From contig OY727097.1 in NCBI GenBank assembly GCA_963402885.1, positions 17,298,001-17,362,000 of the forward strand: a DNA stretch of 64,000 bases. The letters are read 5' to 3'. The notes beneath the pieces were generated by a model. The model made no database searches. It was not told where the DNA came from and saw only the letters and a program-made list of their open reading frames with translations. Below are positions 30,101-45,100 of this stretch, in pieces. The position numbers and the translations under genes are program-made. The DNA is from Antedon bifida (Eukaryota > Echinodermata > Crinoidea > Comatulida > Antedonidae). Every line of letters begins with the position of its first letter. The stretch's first letter is position 1.

Positions 30101-33100
30101 AAACACCTGAGAAATATTCTATTTAATATGAGCAATTATTTTGTTTTAACAACTTTCACAAATTATCAAAATAGTTTTATTGAAATTTCTACAAAAACGT
30201 GTGAAAATGTTGTCAAATTTCCAATATTATATGTCTACAAACCGACAGTGATCATGTCGACATTCAAACATTTCCAATGTGGTGTTGACTTCATAAGTGA
30301 AAAAATATGTTAATTACAGTAGGCAAAAAAAAAAAAAAATAATATATTGTAAAGTGTCACCTCCTTCAACTGATTTTTGAGCTGCGTACAGTATGTTAAT
30401 GAAAACACCAAACATTTGATTCACAAGTGTACAGAAACAATTTGATTGCATTTTGAAGTAAAGAATGTATGTAGTTGATTTTGTTAATGTTTTAAATAGT
30501 TAGTGTCAGTGTATTTCAGAATGGTAGCATAAATTAAAGTCGATGACCTATTATTAAATATATAATATACGAAAAAAGAAAACGCCCTCCCTTCCCTGAA
30601 ATATATTCAGATGTTGACGCATAACAAGTACATTTTTTTTGTTGGGCCTTTAGGTAAAATCAAATCATTTGTAATATACTGTACATTATCACATATCAAT
30701 CATTAAGCATCGTGCTGTTTTCAGTTATTATTTTACCATTTGATCATCTGTACTAAATAGAATTACTATATTATTTTATTAATAAAATAATTATCATGCC
30801 CATTAATATCAACTGAAGTGCCTCTATTTTTTAACAAAAACAAATGTTGATACAACTTATTAACTATTTTTATTATAAATGCTATAAATAGAAGGTTTAA
30901 AAATATGATGAGTGGCTAGGCTGTAACTATTGGGTGGGTTAAGTGTTCAGTGGTTACTTCCTATACATTGCAATAATGGCTGACTAAACGTAGCCATTCT
31001 AGTGTGAAATAAATGCGCAACTGTCTCAATTTGCAAGACCTACTGGTGTACACTCTGGGAATGTAAAATATGCGAAAAAAGCCACAAAACCACATATTAC
31101 ATTGTGCTTTGGCTTTGATTCAAGATATAAACTCACGCCCACTGAAGACAGCTGAGCGACTACTACAGGCAGATTCCTGTTCTATATACAACAACCTATT
31201 GCCAAGTCTGCCAGCCAGCAGTCAGTCAATGAAAAGCTTTAATAATTATTACAATATCCAATTACCTGTATGAGATAAGACCTGATCCTAATAACAAGGA
31301 AAACAAACAGGCAGGATAAATATATCAGGCAAAAAAAACAATAGAAAAGCAATGGAATAATCCAGATGTACTTCTAAAACCAGGTATTCCCAAAAGAAAA
31401 TAAAAATAATTGAATGAGTGGCATATCCCTTGCTAGGATCAGGTAGTTGGACCTGCCTCACTAGTCACAGCAAAAACGATCCACTCAACAGAAAAGCAAA
31501 GGGAAAGCTTAAAGCCCCATGCTGCTAACAAGGCTAGCCTGCATGCATAATTAATCATACAGCAAGGATTACTTTAGAACAGTCCATTGTATAAATAGGG
31601 GTGCTTAAAGGTCAATTTAATCATAATAGTAAACGTTACAACACAATGGATTTAAAACAATGTTAACTAGGGTCTTAGAACTTTCTATTCAATCAAATAA
31701 AAAATCAACAATAGATGTATTAAATAATCTTCAAAATGGCAGCTAAACTTGTTCACAAGCATCCTATTTGTTAATTGCACATTACATATCCTATCATTCT
31801 CACATCACATTGTTAAAATTATGCACACTGTAAGATTAAAATGTAATTACTTGTAATAAATATTACTGTCAAATATTGTAGTAAGGTCAAAACAAGTTAA
31901 AGGAGCTTCCAGTTTTATAAAATATAAAATGGTACTGTATTCTTCATTATTTGTTGACACTATGTGGCTGTACAAAAATTATCTGGTCTAAAATAATGGC
32001 ATGCCCCATCTTCATGATTAGAGAATGATGAGAGTCCAACATATTAATTTGTTGCATTCGTTTTTTGTGTGTGTAGGTCTTTAGTATTGCCGCTCAGCTA
32101 ATTTTTTGTAAATAAAACCAGTGACCATGTCTGTGATCATTCACAAATGAAGAATTATGTCTAAAATTCAGTAGAAACTGAGAGAGGAGGAAGAGGAGGG
32201 AGGAAGAGGAGGGGGGAGGGGGGGGGGGGCGGTGGTTTAGATGGGAGTATACTAGGGATGACATTGTCAAAATGTACATTATTCACAAATGAAGCATTAT
32301 CTGAAATTCAGTAGAAACTGAGAGGGAGGGAAGTATACTAGGGATGACATTGTCAAAATATACATTATTCACAAATGAAGCATTATATCTGAAATTCAGT
32401 AGAAAGTAGGAGATGTAATTATCAAAATATGCTAATTATTTTTAGATTTTTAGAACATAACCAGTGTACAACATTTATAATTAGTTATATAAGCAATTTG
32501 ATTAGTAATGAAGCTGCCATGCTTGATAAAGTCTAGGCAGACTAATTGAACAGTAATTTCCTATGACATCATCTTGCTCTGTGAATCAAAACCTGTGAAA
32601 TACTGCATTTGAACCACACACACAACAACCCTCAATAGATTAGAAAAACCTATAAATACATTCAAAAGAAAACTAAACAAGAAATATTTCTTACAAAAAA
32701 CGCTGCTCGCTTATTGACGTAACAGTTTTAAAGATATATTGTCCCTCTGAAAAATATTTGTTATTTCAAATTTGTTTTTTAATGTGTCATTGTCACATAA
32801 TAGTTATTTTACCTGAAAAAATGTAATTTAAAGCAAAAAATACTTAAATTGTCTGTCAGTGTCAGACAATGGTTTTTGAGTTATAATTAAACGTTTCTTC
32901 TCTCTTTTTATATGTGAATAAATATTATTTTTTTGTTACAGAAGTGAATAACTTTGATATGAAATACAGACTCAATTACTGTCACTTTAGTACAAACATG
33001 GAATTATAATTATAGTTCCATGGGACAAACAAAAACTTTCATGGACTGTTTTGATTTACAGTATTATATAATATCATGGGACTCATAAACACCAGAAATG

Positions 33101-36100
33101 CTTTAGGATTTGTCATTCAACTCTTTTCCCAGACGTTTTTTGGGTCTAGCAGCTGGGACCTATAAATTACAGTGGAGTTTCCATTTTAGCAAAAATGTCA
33201 GTCTCTCAGTACTAAAACTGCTGCTTGCTTTATATTGGATTACGTCATCTCTTGTGACGTAGCGGGCTAGAGCAGCAGCGTGAAAAGCAACAAAATAAGT
33301 ATGTCAACTAGATTTAATTCGTCACTATGACGAATTATAGGTTATATGCATTGATTTAAATAAAGATAATCGATTTTTAAAAGATATATTGTTTGATTGA
33401 TTTTGTCAGAATCTTAATTATTTATAATATATGAAAGATAGGATCTTGCTAACGCAAATACAATAGCTGGTATCACAATCCGATCAAAGATCCATCCGCG
33501 TATAATGTCATAAACCATGTTATGTTATTTTAAACGCTTAAAATTGTCTGAAACATACTCAAATGTCATCGAAAATAAATTGACGTTTTCAAAATTGAAA
33601 GCGCACGTATGCATGCGTTTAAAAATTTGATCTAACTGTATTTTTCTCTTGCTTCTTGTGATATTGTAGTCTTTAAAAACGGTTTCATAATTTTCCATTT
33701 TTATTGTTTATATTTGTAATTTGTAAGTGTTAACTGGACTTCAAGGAAGAACATGTACAAATATTGAATGAATATCCAGAATAAAGAAAGATTTCTATCT
33801 ATCTATCTATACTGTATGCACTACGCACATATTTGTATTGTCATATGATAAAATATGACCTGAAATTTATGTGTACCAAATTTGGTTTAATTATAATACA
33901 TGGTCGTGAAGATATGATTAAAAATGTGATTTCGTTAAATCGCGCGTAGACTGCATAATTTTTGATTGCGCACCATGAAAAGATAACCACACATAATTCC
34001 TGGCCATAAGGAATATACTCTGAAAAATTGACGCAGGTAGATAAAACTGATCAAGATAATTGACGGACAAAATAGTGCTAAGGAAAGAATAAATAAAGAA
34101 ATAAATAAAGATTCTGACAGAATCAATAAGGTTATATGCATGATAATGCATATAACCTAATTATGTTACTATAAGTGTTATTAGAAGGCAGAGTTCTCAA
34201 GTACAATGGAACGTCCGTAATTACTACCAAACAAAATTCGGCCAAATGAAAGACATACGGAGATGGAGGTAATACTACGGAAATAGTATACACAGAAATG
34301 ATTTGGCCTAAAATTACTGTACTGTATATATTACATAGGCTAATTTGCCTCTTGTGACCAACAGTCAGTTATGCTTCGAAGCCCAGAATGGTATTAAAGT
34401 CCTTTTTTTTACCAACAATTTTCCATCAAAAACTTTCACAGATGTTGCGTTTACTAGGTCATATGGAAATGCGTTCCAGTGATTTATTATTCTCAAGCTA
34501 AAAAAGTGTATTCTCAGTTCCAAACACTTATTCATTACAGGCAAAACAACAACATACACCATGTTTCCTGGATTTCCCCCATGCATAATGACGGTTTGAT
34601 GTGATGCAAAAAAAAAAAAATAAGGTACTGAAATTTTCTATTTACTACAAATTATTTTTTATCAAGGCTACTGAAATTAATTACAGAAATTTGATAACTC
34701 TGAGAAGGTTTTTACAACATACAAATTTACTGGGTGCTGGTCAAGTTGGCCCTAAGCCATTTGAATGTGAAGAAATATTTATATTTACAGTTTATAAATA
34801 AATATATTTTTATAACCTCATGGTAAATAACAATTACAATCATTCCTTACTTTTTTTCTGAATGAATGGTAGAAAGTGTGAAAATACATTTAATGATTTC
34901 AAAGTATTACAAAATAAGGCCATAAAATAAATTATGATCAGGATTGGGTGATGTTTTGAATAAAAAGGTGAATTTCATAAAGCATTATTGTAAAATGCCA
35001 CAGTCATGGTCACAGCAAGGACAGAGCAATGATGATTTTATAGGAACAGAGTAATAAAACACCAGTGCTACTAAACATCGTGTGAAGAATAGAAAGAACA
35101 AAAGAAAAGATTTGCTAGGATTATGATTTAAGTAAGTTATCTTGTTATTACATTATATTTATAATACAAAAAGAATTTAGCATGAAAACTTATCTGTGAT
35201 GTGTATATACCGTATAAGTAAAACTTTTAAACACCATAAATCGAAAAAGAATGTCTACCGCCGACCAAATTTGTCAACATTACAATTAGTAACTAAAACT
35301 AAACCAGTGTGAAAGATGGGCTTATTTTCGACAAACTGTAAACAAGAAACTTTCGCAACATGAAACTTTGCAACATGAATCGGTTACATCGACCATTTTC
35401 ATAACATAAGACAAATTTGAAAAATAAAGTACCGTATATTTCGGTGTATAAGTCGCACTTTTGACACGCAAATTTGACCTCTAAATTAAGGGTGCGTCTT
35501 ATACACCGAACATAAATGCCTCACCACACAGATTGTACATATCGTCACCTCGTTGGCTAGATAAACATTATTCGTGACATGAAACTTTCGCGAATTTTAA
35601 TCACTCATGTCACTCGCAAAATTTGTGACAGTTAAATGCATGTGAAAGTTTCTTGTTTTATAGTAATCATGGAGGAAATAATTTTCTCCAAGATATATTT
35701 TTAGGCAAGCTCAGATTTGCAATGGTATGTAGTACTGTAGCAGCAGGAGCCCTTCTGAGAGCATCTTGTAAGATGAAAATTCATTCTATGCAAAGCCCCC
35801 TGAAGGTATACTATTCATGTTCAATTAACACCATGTCTCAAAAAATATAAACGAAAGTTCCTTAATCTAAACTGAATATTCCATTGTTAAAGGAATAAAT
35901 TAAATATTGTTCACAAAAATGCACATTTCAAAGTTAAATTTACCTAGGTTTGCATGCAAATATCTCAAAAAAATTCTAGGTCTACGCGATCAATGTTCTG
36001 ATACTATATTTAGAATGAATGATGTTTTATTGTCGGCATCGTTTTTAGATCGACTATACGTTTGCTATATTATTTTTAGAAGGTCATTGAGGTTTAACGT

Positions 36101-39100
36101 GGTGCATCATGCCACTACCAGGGGCGGAGTTATTTTTTTGGGGGTTTTGCCGACCACCACTCATGAGACATGCTAGTGAGAACCCTGTTAATACTAAAAT
36201 AGTGTTTGTTTTTTAAATGCAGATTGAATTAATATTTAGTATGTGTTAATTATAGCAATGGTTGGAAACAATAAAAACCATGTCCTTTTATTGACCTTTA
36301 TGTTTACAAATTTCACACCAAGGTTGAAGGTCGTTTTACTTTCCCATTAGCCTTTAGGTAAGATGAAATGGTTAAAAAATCTATTCAAAATCCATGCTGA
36401 AACCATCAGGTTGAAGATTGAATTAATGTTGTACTGTTTAAAGTTTCTGAAAAATAAAGTTTTTTCCAACAGAACATTTCTGAAAAGGCCCCAAATTGTT
36501 TTTTATTGTATTGGCGACACCTCACGACCCCGAACTGATGAAAATGTTGTGAGCAAACAGTGATTGTGAAACCAATTTGACAATTAATCTATATTAGTTT
36601 ATTTTACACAAACATTATATTTTTATTGATGATGATCATGTGCTAAAAAAAAGGTAAGTTACTGCAAGTTTGTGCAAAAATATACCTTTTTAATCTATCG
36701 AATAGGTATCCCAATGATGCGGATTTTCATTACTGGGGTTTGAACACGTTCTTTGTGACGTGTCTTTGAAGTTAAAAATATACTATTTCTTTGTGTACCC
36801 ATAAAAATGATATGTCTGGAAAGATCTTGTTTAGGGGTTTATTTATATATATTTTAAATTTATGTTTATTAAATATTTTATTGGAAAACGCGAGTTAAAA
36901 ATGAGGTGCAAAAGCCGGCTAAAAGTAACTTGGGAAAACACTACCCATTTTCAAATCACGATCGCACAAGGTCCATAACAGGTGTTGGAGTAATTTTTGT
37001 TGCATGTTATCAGGCTTTAAATACTCTTTATTTTGATATGTAAATCGGGTTATTATTATTATGCACATCCGCCTCAAATGTCAATTTTTTTAGTGTTTCT
37101 CATTATCAAAATCTAGCAAAATCTAGCAAATTTAGTATTGAATTAATGCTAATTGATATTTCTCTTTGATAAAACTACATTGTTTTATTTGACTTTGCGT
37201 GGACCTCGTGCAAAGAGGCCAACAAGACCAACGACTGAAAAAAAAAAATCCCTACAGAAAATATCAGTGTTTACCATTTTCCTTACAGGGGGATTCATTT
37301 CTCCGCTTAGTACTAAATTACCGTCACCCAGGCAATGTGCATTGTATGCATGTACAGTATTAGCACATTAATTAATGATTGGATACCCCTGTGTTAATTA
37401 ATGATTGGATACCCCTATGGACTGTTCCATTTTCGGAACTAGTCTTATCCGCACACAAGGCATGTCAAAAAATGTCGCTTCTCATGAAATATTTGCTTCG
37501 AAACGTCAATTTCACCAATTTATTAAATTATTTAACAAGTGGAGTTAGGAAGTACCGAAGAAATTTATCCTGGCAATTATATTGAATGATAACATGTTCA
37601 AAATAAAGTTACATGAAATTGAAATTTGTTCAAATATTCCAAAATTATCTTTGGATTGAATACATCTCGGAGTCGCCAATATTAAATGAAGATTGAATTG
37701 AACGTTTATTTTTGCGGCCTAATACTTAACTTTTGCCCTAGGCTAAAAAAGAATTGAGGAAAAATGTTCACCAAATTTACAGGTTATTTTAGCCTACGCC
37801 TTTTTTTTAACTACAGTACGTCCGAAAACGATCTTATATTCTTAAAGTTAGGATTAAGAATTTCAATAAAATTATTAGGCTATCGCTCTCTGTAGAGCGA
37901 TAGCCTATTGTTATTGTCAAAGATTTCATTTTTTCTGCTCATTGGTTATCCGCACTTGGCGGATAACCCCTTGTTATTGTCAGGATCTTTTTTTTTTTTT
38001 TTTTTTTTGGTTATCCGCACTTTGGCGGATAACCCCTTGTTATTGTCAGGATCTTTTTTTTTTTTTTCTTTTTTTTCTTTTTTCTTCTTTCTTTCCGAGA
38101 ATTTTGTTGCGCGTGTATCTCAAAATCTTCCTAACATAACATTGTATAACTTTATCAGAAGATTGACCTCTATCTGAAGATGTCGTAATAAGGTTTTCGG
38201 TCCAGTCCGAGTTGCGCAGTGTAAGTTACGCGCGATTTTATGAATTTCAATGATTGATCATAGATTAAAAACCAAAAGTCATTTTGTATTGAAACTTGGT
38301 GAAAATTTAAGTCATATCAAGCGCAAACTTTCTATGGATTAAAAATGGCAGGTTGCGCAGAAAGTTACGCGCGCACGCGCGTTTAAAATTTTACCAACTT
38401 TCAAACAATTTCGACTTAAAATCACATCATACGAGCACGTAGAATTGAACAATTTGCGCGCGTTTTCGATAAACAATTTCAAAAATTTGTCAAAATCATA
38501 CCTTTTTTTAAACAGTCATAGATTCTAAACTACATGGTCAATTTTATTTTTTTTTACATATTCTGAAAGTAGATGAGTTGTAGATATAGAATCATGCATC
38601 CATTTGGCTAATCGGATATTGTGACGTCGTCGTATGGCCACTCCAATATCAAATATAGGATTTTTGTCTCTTTCGTCATAGCTCATCACATTTAATTGAG
38701 CGCATCTCTACTTATCCATATTCCATTTTCCTCAATTTTGTAATATTGTCTAGGTCAATTAATTATCTTTTACATGATTTACCATTTTTAAAATTGTGAT
38801 GACGTCATCATGTTCAAAAGCGTCAATAACTTTGGTCACTTATTTTCACCTATTCTGAACTGTATGTAGTACGTATACAGTATATAGTGTATACCGTATA
38901 TACTTTGACGTGAAGCAAAATAGAGAGCGCACTAACATTTTTTCAATAGCATAATCGTTTTTCTGTGCGCAATATTCTAACGTATGACGTGCGCGTGGCT
39001 TTTGGGCTGCGGATAACCTAACTCGTACGTAGTGACGAGTTCAAATCTAGTATTTATTTCTTTCTTTCCACCCTTCTCCCCCATTTTTTGTTGGCAGCGT

Positions 39101-42100
39101 ATCTCTAATTCTGGCCAATATAAGATTGTATAACTTTGTCATAAGATTGCCCTGTAGCTGTAGATGTGCAAGAAACTTTTTTTTATTAATTTCGAGTCGC
39201 GCAACGTAAGTTACGCGCGATTTTATGAATTTCAATGATTGATCATAGATTAAAAACCAAAAGTCATTTTCTATTGAAACTTGGTGAAAATTTAAGTTAT
39301 ATCATGCGCAAACTTTCTATGGATTAAAAATGGCATGTTATACATAAAGTTACGCGCGTTCAAAATTTTAAAATGCGCAAAATTCATTTCTAATCAACTT
39401 TCTACGCGTTTCAAGTCATTTTGAGCATTTCAAAAATTCCCACGCGTGCCCAATTTGTTTACGCGCGCGTGCGCACGTAGCGCAAAAACATCCTTTTTTT
39501 GCTTGATTTTTGTTTTTTCAGTCTTTTTTTGTAAATTTACCAATTTTCAATCAATTTCGACTTAAAATCACGTCACACGAGCACGTAGAATTGGATAATT
39601 TGCGCGCGTTTTTGATGAAAAACTTCAAAAATTCGTCAAAATTAGACCTTTTTTTAAACTGTCATAAATTCTAAACTACGTGGTGAACTTTTTTAAATTA
39701 CATATTCTGGAAGTAGATGAGTTGTATTTCTCGAATCATGCATGAATATGGCTAACCGGACATTGTGACGTCATCGTATGGCCACTCGAATATAAAATAT
39801 AGGATTTTTTTCTCTTTCGTCAGAGCTCTTCAAATTTAATAGAGCGCATCTCTACTTATCCGTATTCCATTTCCCTCAATTTTTATATAATGTCTAGGTC
39901 AATCAATTATCTTTCGCATGATTTACCATTTTTAAATTTGTGATGACGTCATCATGTTCAAAAGCGTCAATAACTTTGGTCACTTATTTTCACCTATTCT
40001 GAACTGTATATAGTACGTATAAAGATTATAAAGATTAACGGCATTTGGTATAGCCCAAATCATTTATTTCCTACCTACTGCTATAATGTAGCAGGCCAAA
40101 AAAGACTAAGTACTGATTGGCTATTTGTGATAAACAAATAGGTCCAGGGACCTATAGTATAGTATAGTAGTCATAATAATCTTTTTCTGTGTCCAATATT
40201 CTAACGTATGACGTGCACGTGGCTTTTGGGCTGCGGATAACCTAACTCGTCCGTAGTGACGAGTTCAAATCTAGTTCTATGTTCTTCTTTCTTTCCCAGA
40301 ATTTTGTTGCGCGTGTATCTCTAAATCTTCTTAACATAACATTGTATAACTTTATCAGAAGATTGACCTCTATCTGAAGATGTCGTAATAAGGTTTTCGG
40401 TCCCGTCCGAGTTGCGCAGCGTAAGTTACGCGCGATTTTATGAATTTCGCGTATTTAATTTAGATCGAAAACCAATAAACCATTTAAATTGAAACTTGGC
40501 AAAAGTTTAATTTATATCATGCGCTAACTTTCTATGGAGAGAAAATGGCATGTTCCACAGAAAGTTACGCGCGCACGCGCGTTTAAAACTTTAAAATGCG
40601 AAAAATCAATTTCTAATCAATCTATGCGTTTCATGTCATTTTAAGCATGCCAAAAATTCCCACGCGCGCGCACATTTGTACGCGCACGTGCGCACATAGC
40701 GTTAAAAACATACTTTTTTCGCGTGATTTATGTTTTTCCAGCCTTTTCTAGTAATTTTACCAACTTTTAAACAATTTCGACTCAAAGTCACGTCATACGA
40801 GCACGTGGAATTGGATAATTTGCGCGAGTTTTTGATAAAAAAGTTCAAAAATTTGTCAAAATTATGCCTTTTTTTAAACAGTCATAGATTCTAAACTACA
40901 AGGTGAATTTTATTGTTTATTACATATTCTGAAAGTAGATGAGTTGTAGATATCGAATCATGCATTGATATGGCTAACCCGATATTGTGACGTCATCGTA
41001 TGGCCACTCGAATATAAAATAGAGGATTTTTGTCTCTTTCGTCATAGCTCATCACATTTAATAGAGCGCATCTCCACTTATCCGTATTTCATTTTCCCCC
41101 ATGTTTTTATATTGTCTAGGTCAATCAATTATCTTTCGCATGATTTACCATTTTAACATTTTTTGTGACGTCATCATGTCCAAAAGCGTCAATAACTTTG
41201 GTCACTTATTTTCACCTATTCTGCACTGTATGTAGTACGTATACAGTATATAGTATATACTGTATATACTTAGACGTGACACAAAATAGAGAGCGCACTA
41301 ACATTTTTTCAATGGCATAATCGTTTTTCTGTGCGCAATATTCTAACGTATGACGTGCACGTGGCGTTTGCGCTGCGGATAACCTAACTCGTCCGTAGTG
41401 ACGAGTTCAAATCTAGTTTTTTGTTGGTCGCATATCTCAAAAACGGCAATAGCAGTTATGTTGTAACTTGGCCAGCAGATGCACGTATATATGTAGTTGT
41501 GCAACAAACTTTGGTTTAATGAAAATATGGTCGCGTAGCGTAACTACGCGCGATTTTCTGAAATTCTTAGATTGACTATAACTTGAAAACCAATAGCTAT
41601 TTTTAAATACCACTTGACACACGTATGCTTCATGTCAAGGGTCATCTTCCTGTATCATCAGCAAAATTTTGAACATTGGTCAAATTGCGCGTACGCGCGC
41701 TTTGAAAGTTAAAAATGCTCAAAATCAATTTCTAATCAACTTTCTACACGTTTCAGGACATTTTAAGCATTTCACATTTTTCAAAAAAATTTGCGTTGCG
41801 TGCGCGCTTTTGCGCACTTCGCTCGTACGCAGCCTAGAAAGTCCGTTTTTGCGCTTGATTATTATTTTTCATAGTTTTATGATATATTTCTTTCATATTT
41901 GATGAATTATGAATGCAAAATAATGACACACGTGCACGTCAAACTTTAAAAATCGTGCGCTTGAAAATTGGTAATTTTATGCAAATTTGTGTAAAAATAT
42001 GCCTATTTTGAATCGATTATAGCTCTCCGGGATGTCTGGTGACTTAATATGTAAGCAGATATGTTGTAGATATGAATTCATGCAAAATTTTTACCTCTGG

Positions 42101-45100
42101 GTTGTTGTGACGTCATCGTATGGCCACACAAATGTAAAATATAGGGATTTTGTCTCTTTCGACACAGTTCGTCACATTCAATAGAGCGCATACCGCGTAA
42201 ACGTTATCAATTTTCTTCCAATTTTCAATATTTTATTACTAAAACAATTCCTCTTTAGACTTATGAACTTTTTTTTTTAATTTGAAAAGGTCATCATTTT
42301 CAAACAATTGAATAAACGTGAGTGGTGTAAAATAAAAAATAACCGTCAACTAAACCGTTTACAATGCTAATACCGTCAACTGTTGACACTTATTAAACGA
42401 TTTTGATGCATTCCAGCTGTTCGTTACAATCGTTGTAGTGCAGCCTATTGTAGACTAAGCATAATAAATAACATGTGCGTGTTACGATGCGTTGGGCGAT
42501 AGCCTAACTCGTCAACGTGACGAGTTCAAATCTAGTTTTATATTTGTTTTTGCCAAATTGCAAATTTTAAAAACCATGAAAATGGCCAAATTTTTCTGTT
42601 GTCTTGCGTTTTAAAAAATGTTTTATTCATTCAAAATTTGTGATTAAAATACACAAAAAAAAATGACCGCATGCAAACGGCCTATCTACTGCAGCCTCAC
42701 CGGCCTGGCGCGATACTTGTCGCCACAGCCAAGTCATATTTGATTTAGCTGCATTTTATCATGTCACATATGTAAAGTGCATTTAAAACATTTATTGCAA
42801 ATGGGCATTAAATTAGCCAACATAAAAACACACAAACAAGGGTGATTAATTAAGAGATAGCTGGGAGGCTTATACCAGTAATAAACATTACAAATTAACT
42901 GAATTTCATTAATTTTTAAAGAAAATTATTCTGGTAAATGGTAAACAAAGGTGGTCAACAGATGGCGCCATTTACCTGACAGTTTATTTGAATGAAATGA
43001 AATAATCAACAGAGAGCCAAACTACTCATTTACAAACCTTCTATTTTGGAAATGGTTCATTAATGGTACATTGTTTTTACCTTATGGTTTTGTGGAGTTG
43101 CGGAAGTGGCAAACGAGGTGAGAAGCACAGAGCGGGGGTGGGTTTGGGATGGGGTGTTTCCTCCTCCCGAGCCTCAGAAAATAGATGCTTACACACTGTT
43201 TTAATAGGCTAGAGCAACTGTTTCCATCACATTTAATAACAAATGTTACGTAATGTAAATTTAAATAAATCCTTCCTTCTTACGAATAATAAACTTTGAT
43301 CGAAAAACACTTCAAACAAAATGAACATTTGGTAATGCGGTACTCTGAAAATGCCTCGATAGTGCATGTGTTGTGTAAGTGTGTTTTGATGGTCTGTTAA
43401 CCTCAGATATATACCCTACAGCCGGGAGAATAATTCAATGTAATTTAGTATACAATGATTGCAGTAATAGCCGTGTCTACAGTATAACACAAATCAATAA
43501 AACGCCAAATACGCCACACACTTTTTTTCGGCCGTTTATTTTTATCGTTTATACTGCATACCATTATTATATAAAAAAACCTTCATACGGCCGTTTATTT
43601 TTATCGTTTATACTGCATACCATTATTAAATAAAAAAACCTTCATACGCGAGAAAAAAGTTCACGATATTACACTCCACTGAGGGATGTAAATGTACCAC
43701 GCTAGCGCTTGTACACACAGAGGGCCAAGGCGGTAATTAACTGAAATGGAAAATGGTGTATTTTTGGAGCGTGATGATGTCAGCATTCACACGAGGCACG
43801 AGCTAGACAACGTGACTGTGACGCTGGTAGTAGGAGTGCGTGTGTTTTGAAAATAACTCAGTTGTGGGTATTTTCTGAAGATTTTAAATCGCGTTTTCTT
43901 TTTAAACTCTTGAATTCATAAATAGTAAATAAACTCTTAGCTCTTTCACTATGTAGGCCTGTTTAATGCTAACCCTAGGTCTAGGCCTACTCTTAATTAA
44001 AAAAGAGTCAGGTGCGTCAAATCCACGTCTAGCGACGGTCGCGGGTATGTTGCATCTTTTTTTCTTTTGAGAATTAAGGGGGGTGGCTAGCCACCCTATT
44101 CACCCCCCCACCCCCTTAGATCCGCCACTGCAATCAATCGATGGGTAAAAAATATGGGATAGCTGGAGATAGAGTTGAACATTGTTTGTCAAAAAGTTAA
44201 TTTGTTATTATTCTATTTGGTCCAATTTTTGACAACTTAATTAAAATAGGGTATACTGTACATTTTTGGGGAAATTTTACTTGGCCAAATAGCAGACTGT
44301 TGACAGCCTTTGTGATACCTCAATTCAAAACCCCTGAGCATGATACCTGGCTGTCTTGATAATTGCTTTATTCAACCGCCAAAATGTTAAACAAATAAAA
44401 TGCATTTCACCATCAGCATAAGTGGACATTTTTTCTGATGCTTCCAATTGATGATGTAAAGTTTTTCGCCTGTTTTCCAGCTTCAAGAAAAGATTTTGTT
44501 TTGTGCACTAGGTTAGGTGATAACAGCGTGTCTTCCAATTCTCAGGAAGGCTGGCTATCAATTTATTTTTTTTGCATTAAACTAAGACGATTCTTGCAGG
44601 AACCAGATTCCAGAAAGAAAAATGAAAATGAGAGACTTCCAAAATTGGTTAATTCCGATTTCCGATCAATTATCCAGGCTGTAAATGTTGAGTGCATGTT
44701 GTATTCCTGATGTCTATCACATTATGGTGACTAGTGTCAGCGTCCGGAATTCTTACAGTCATGTTTTTATATTTTAATCACAAAGACAACATACACATGT
44801 AAAGTAAGACAGTATTTACATCACAATCACGCCTCTGAATGGAAATCTCGTTTTAATTCACTCAAGTGACGTGAAAAAAACGATAGGCAAGTAACGCAAT
44901 ATCTCTACATTGCTATCGCTATATTTCGCTGTATAACTCGCACCTGTGTATAAGACGCATCCCAAACTGAGAGTAAAATATCGGTATTTTTTATATCGCC
45001 AATGTATAAGACGCACTTTATATTTCATCAAAACAATGTTTTTTTTAATTTTGAGAGGGTGCACGTCTTCACAGACAATCATATTCTATTAGTATGTATC

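Larger units (their letters stand above)
37877..42535 (+). mobile_element. Stacked Helitron2/Helentron-like elements (three 5' ends, four 3' ends)
   Basis: On the left are three 5' hairpins: 37877-37906 (AGGCTATCGCTCT arms), 37944-37968 and 38009-38034 (both GGTTATCCGC arms), the last two each followed by CCTTGTTATTGTCAGGATC and a long T-run. On the right are four 3' ends with GCGGATAACC (or GCGATAGCC), a hairpin of arms ACTCGT/ACGAGT, TCAAAT and CTAG, ending at 39050, 40274, 41416 and 42535. Bodies of 1.0-1.2 kb are related to one another (for example TAAGTTACGCGCGATTTTATG, TGACGTCATCGTATGGCCAC). No Rep/helicase frame was found, so all are non-autonomous. The first 5' hairpin matches the last 3' end, which points to nesting and not simple tandem duplication. 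Confidence 0.7.

Noticed and set aside
32094-32279. Short frame with a polyproline stretch
   Set aside because: The prolines come from the GGA/poly-G low-complexity tract on the opposite strand.
37908-38177. Plus-strand open frame with internal repeats
   Set aside because: It translates the duplicated 5' hairpins and T-runs of the Helitron2-like stack.
44438-44710. 90-residue plus-strand open frame in intron 5
   Set aside because: No recognisable domain and no convincing splice context; likely chance.
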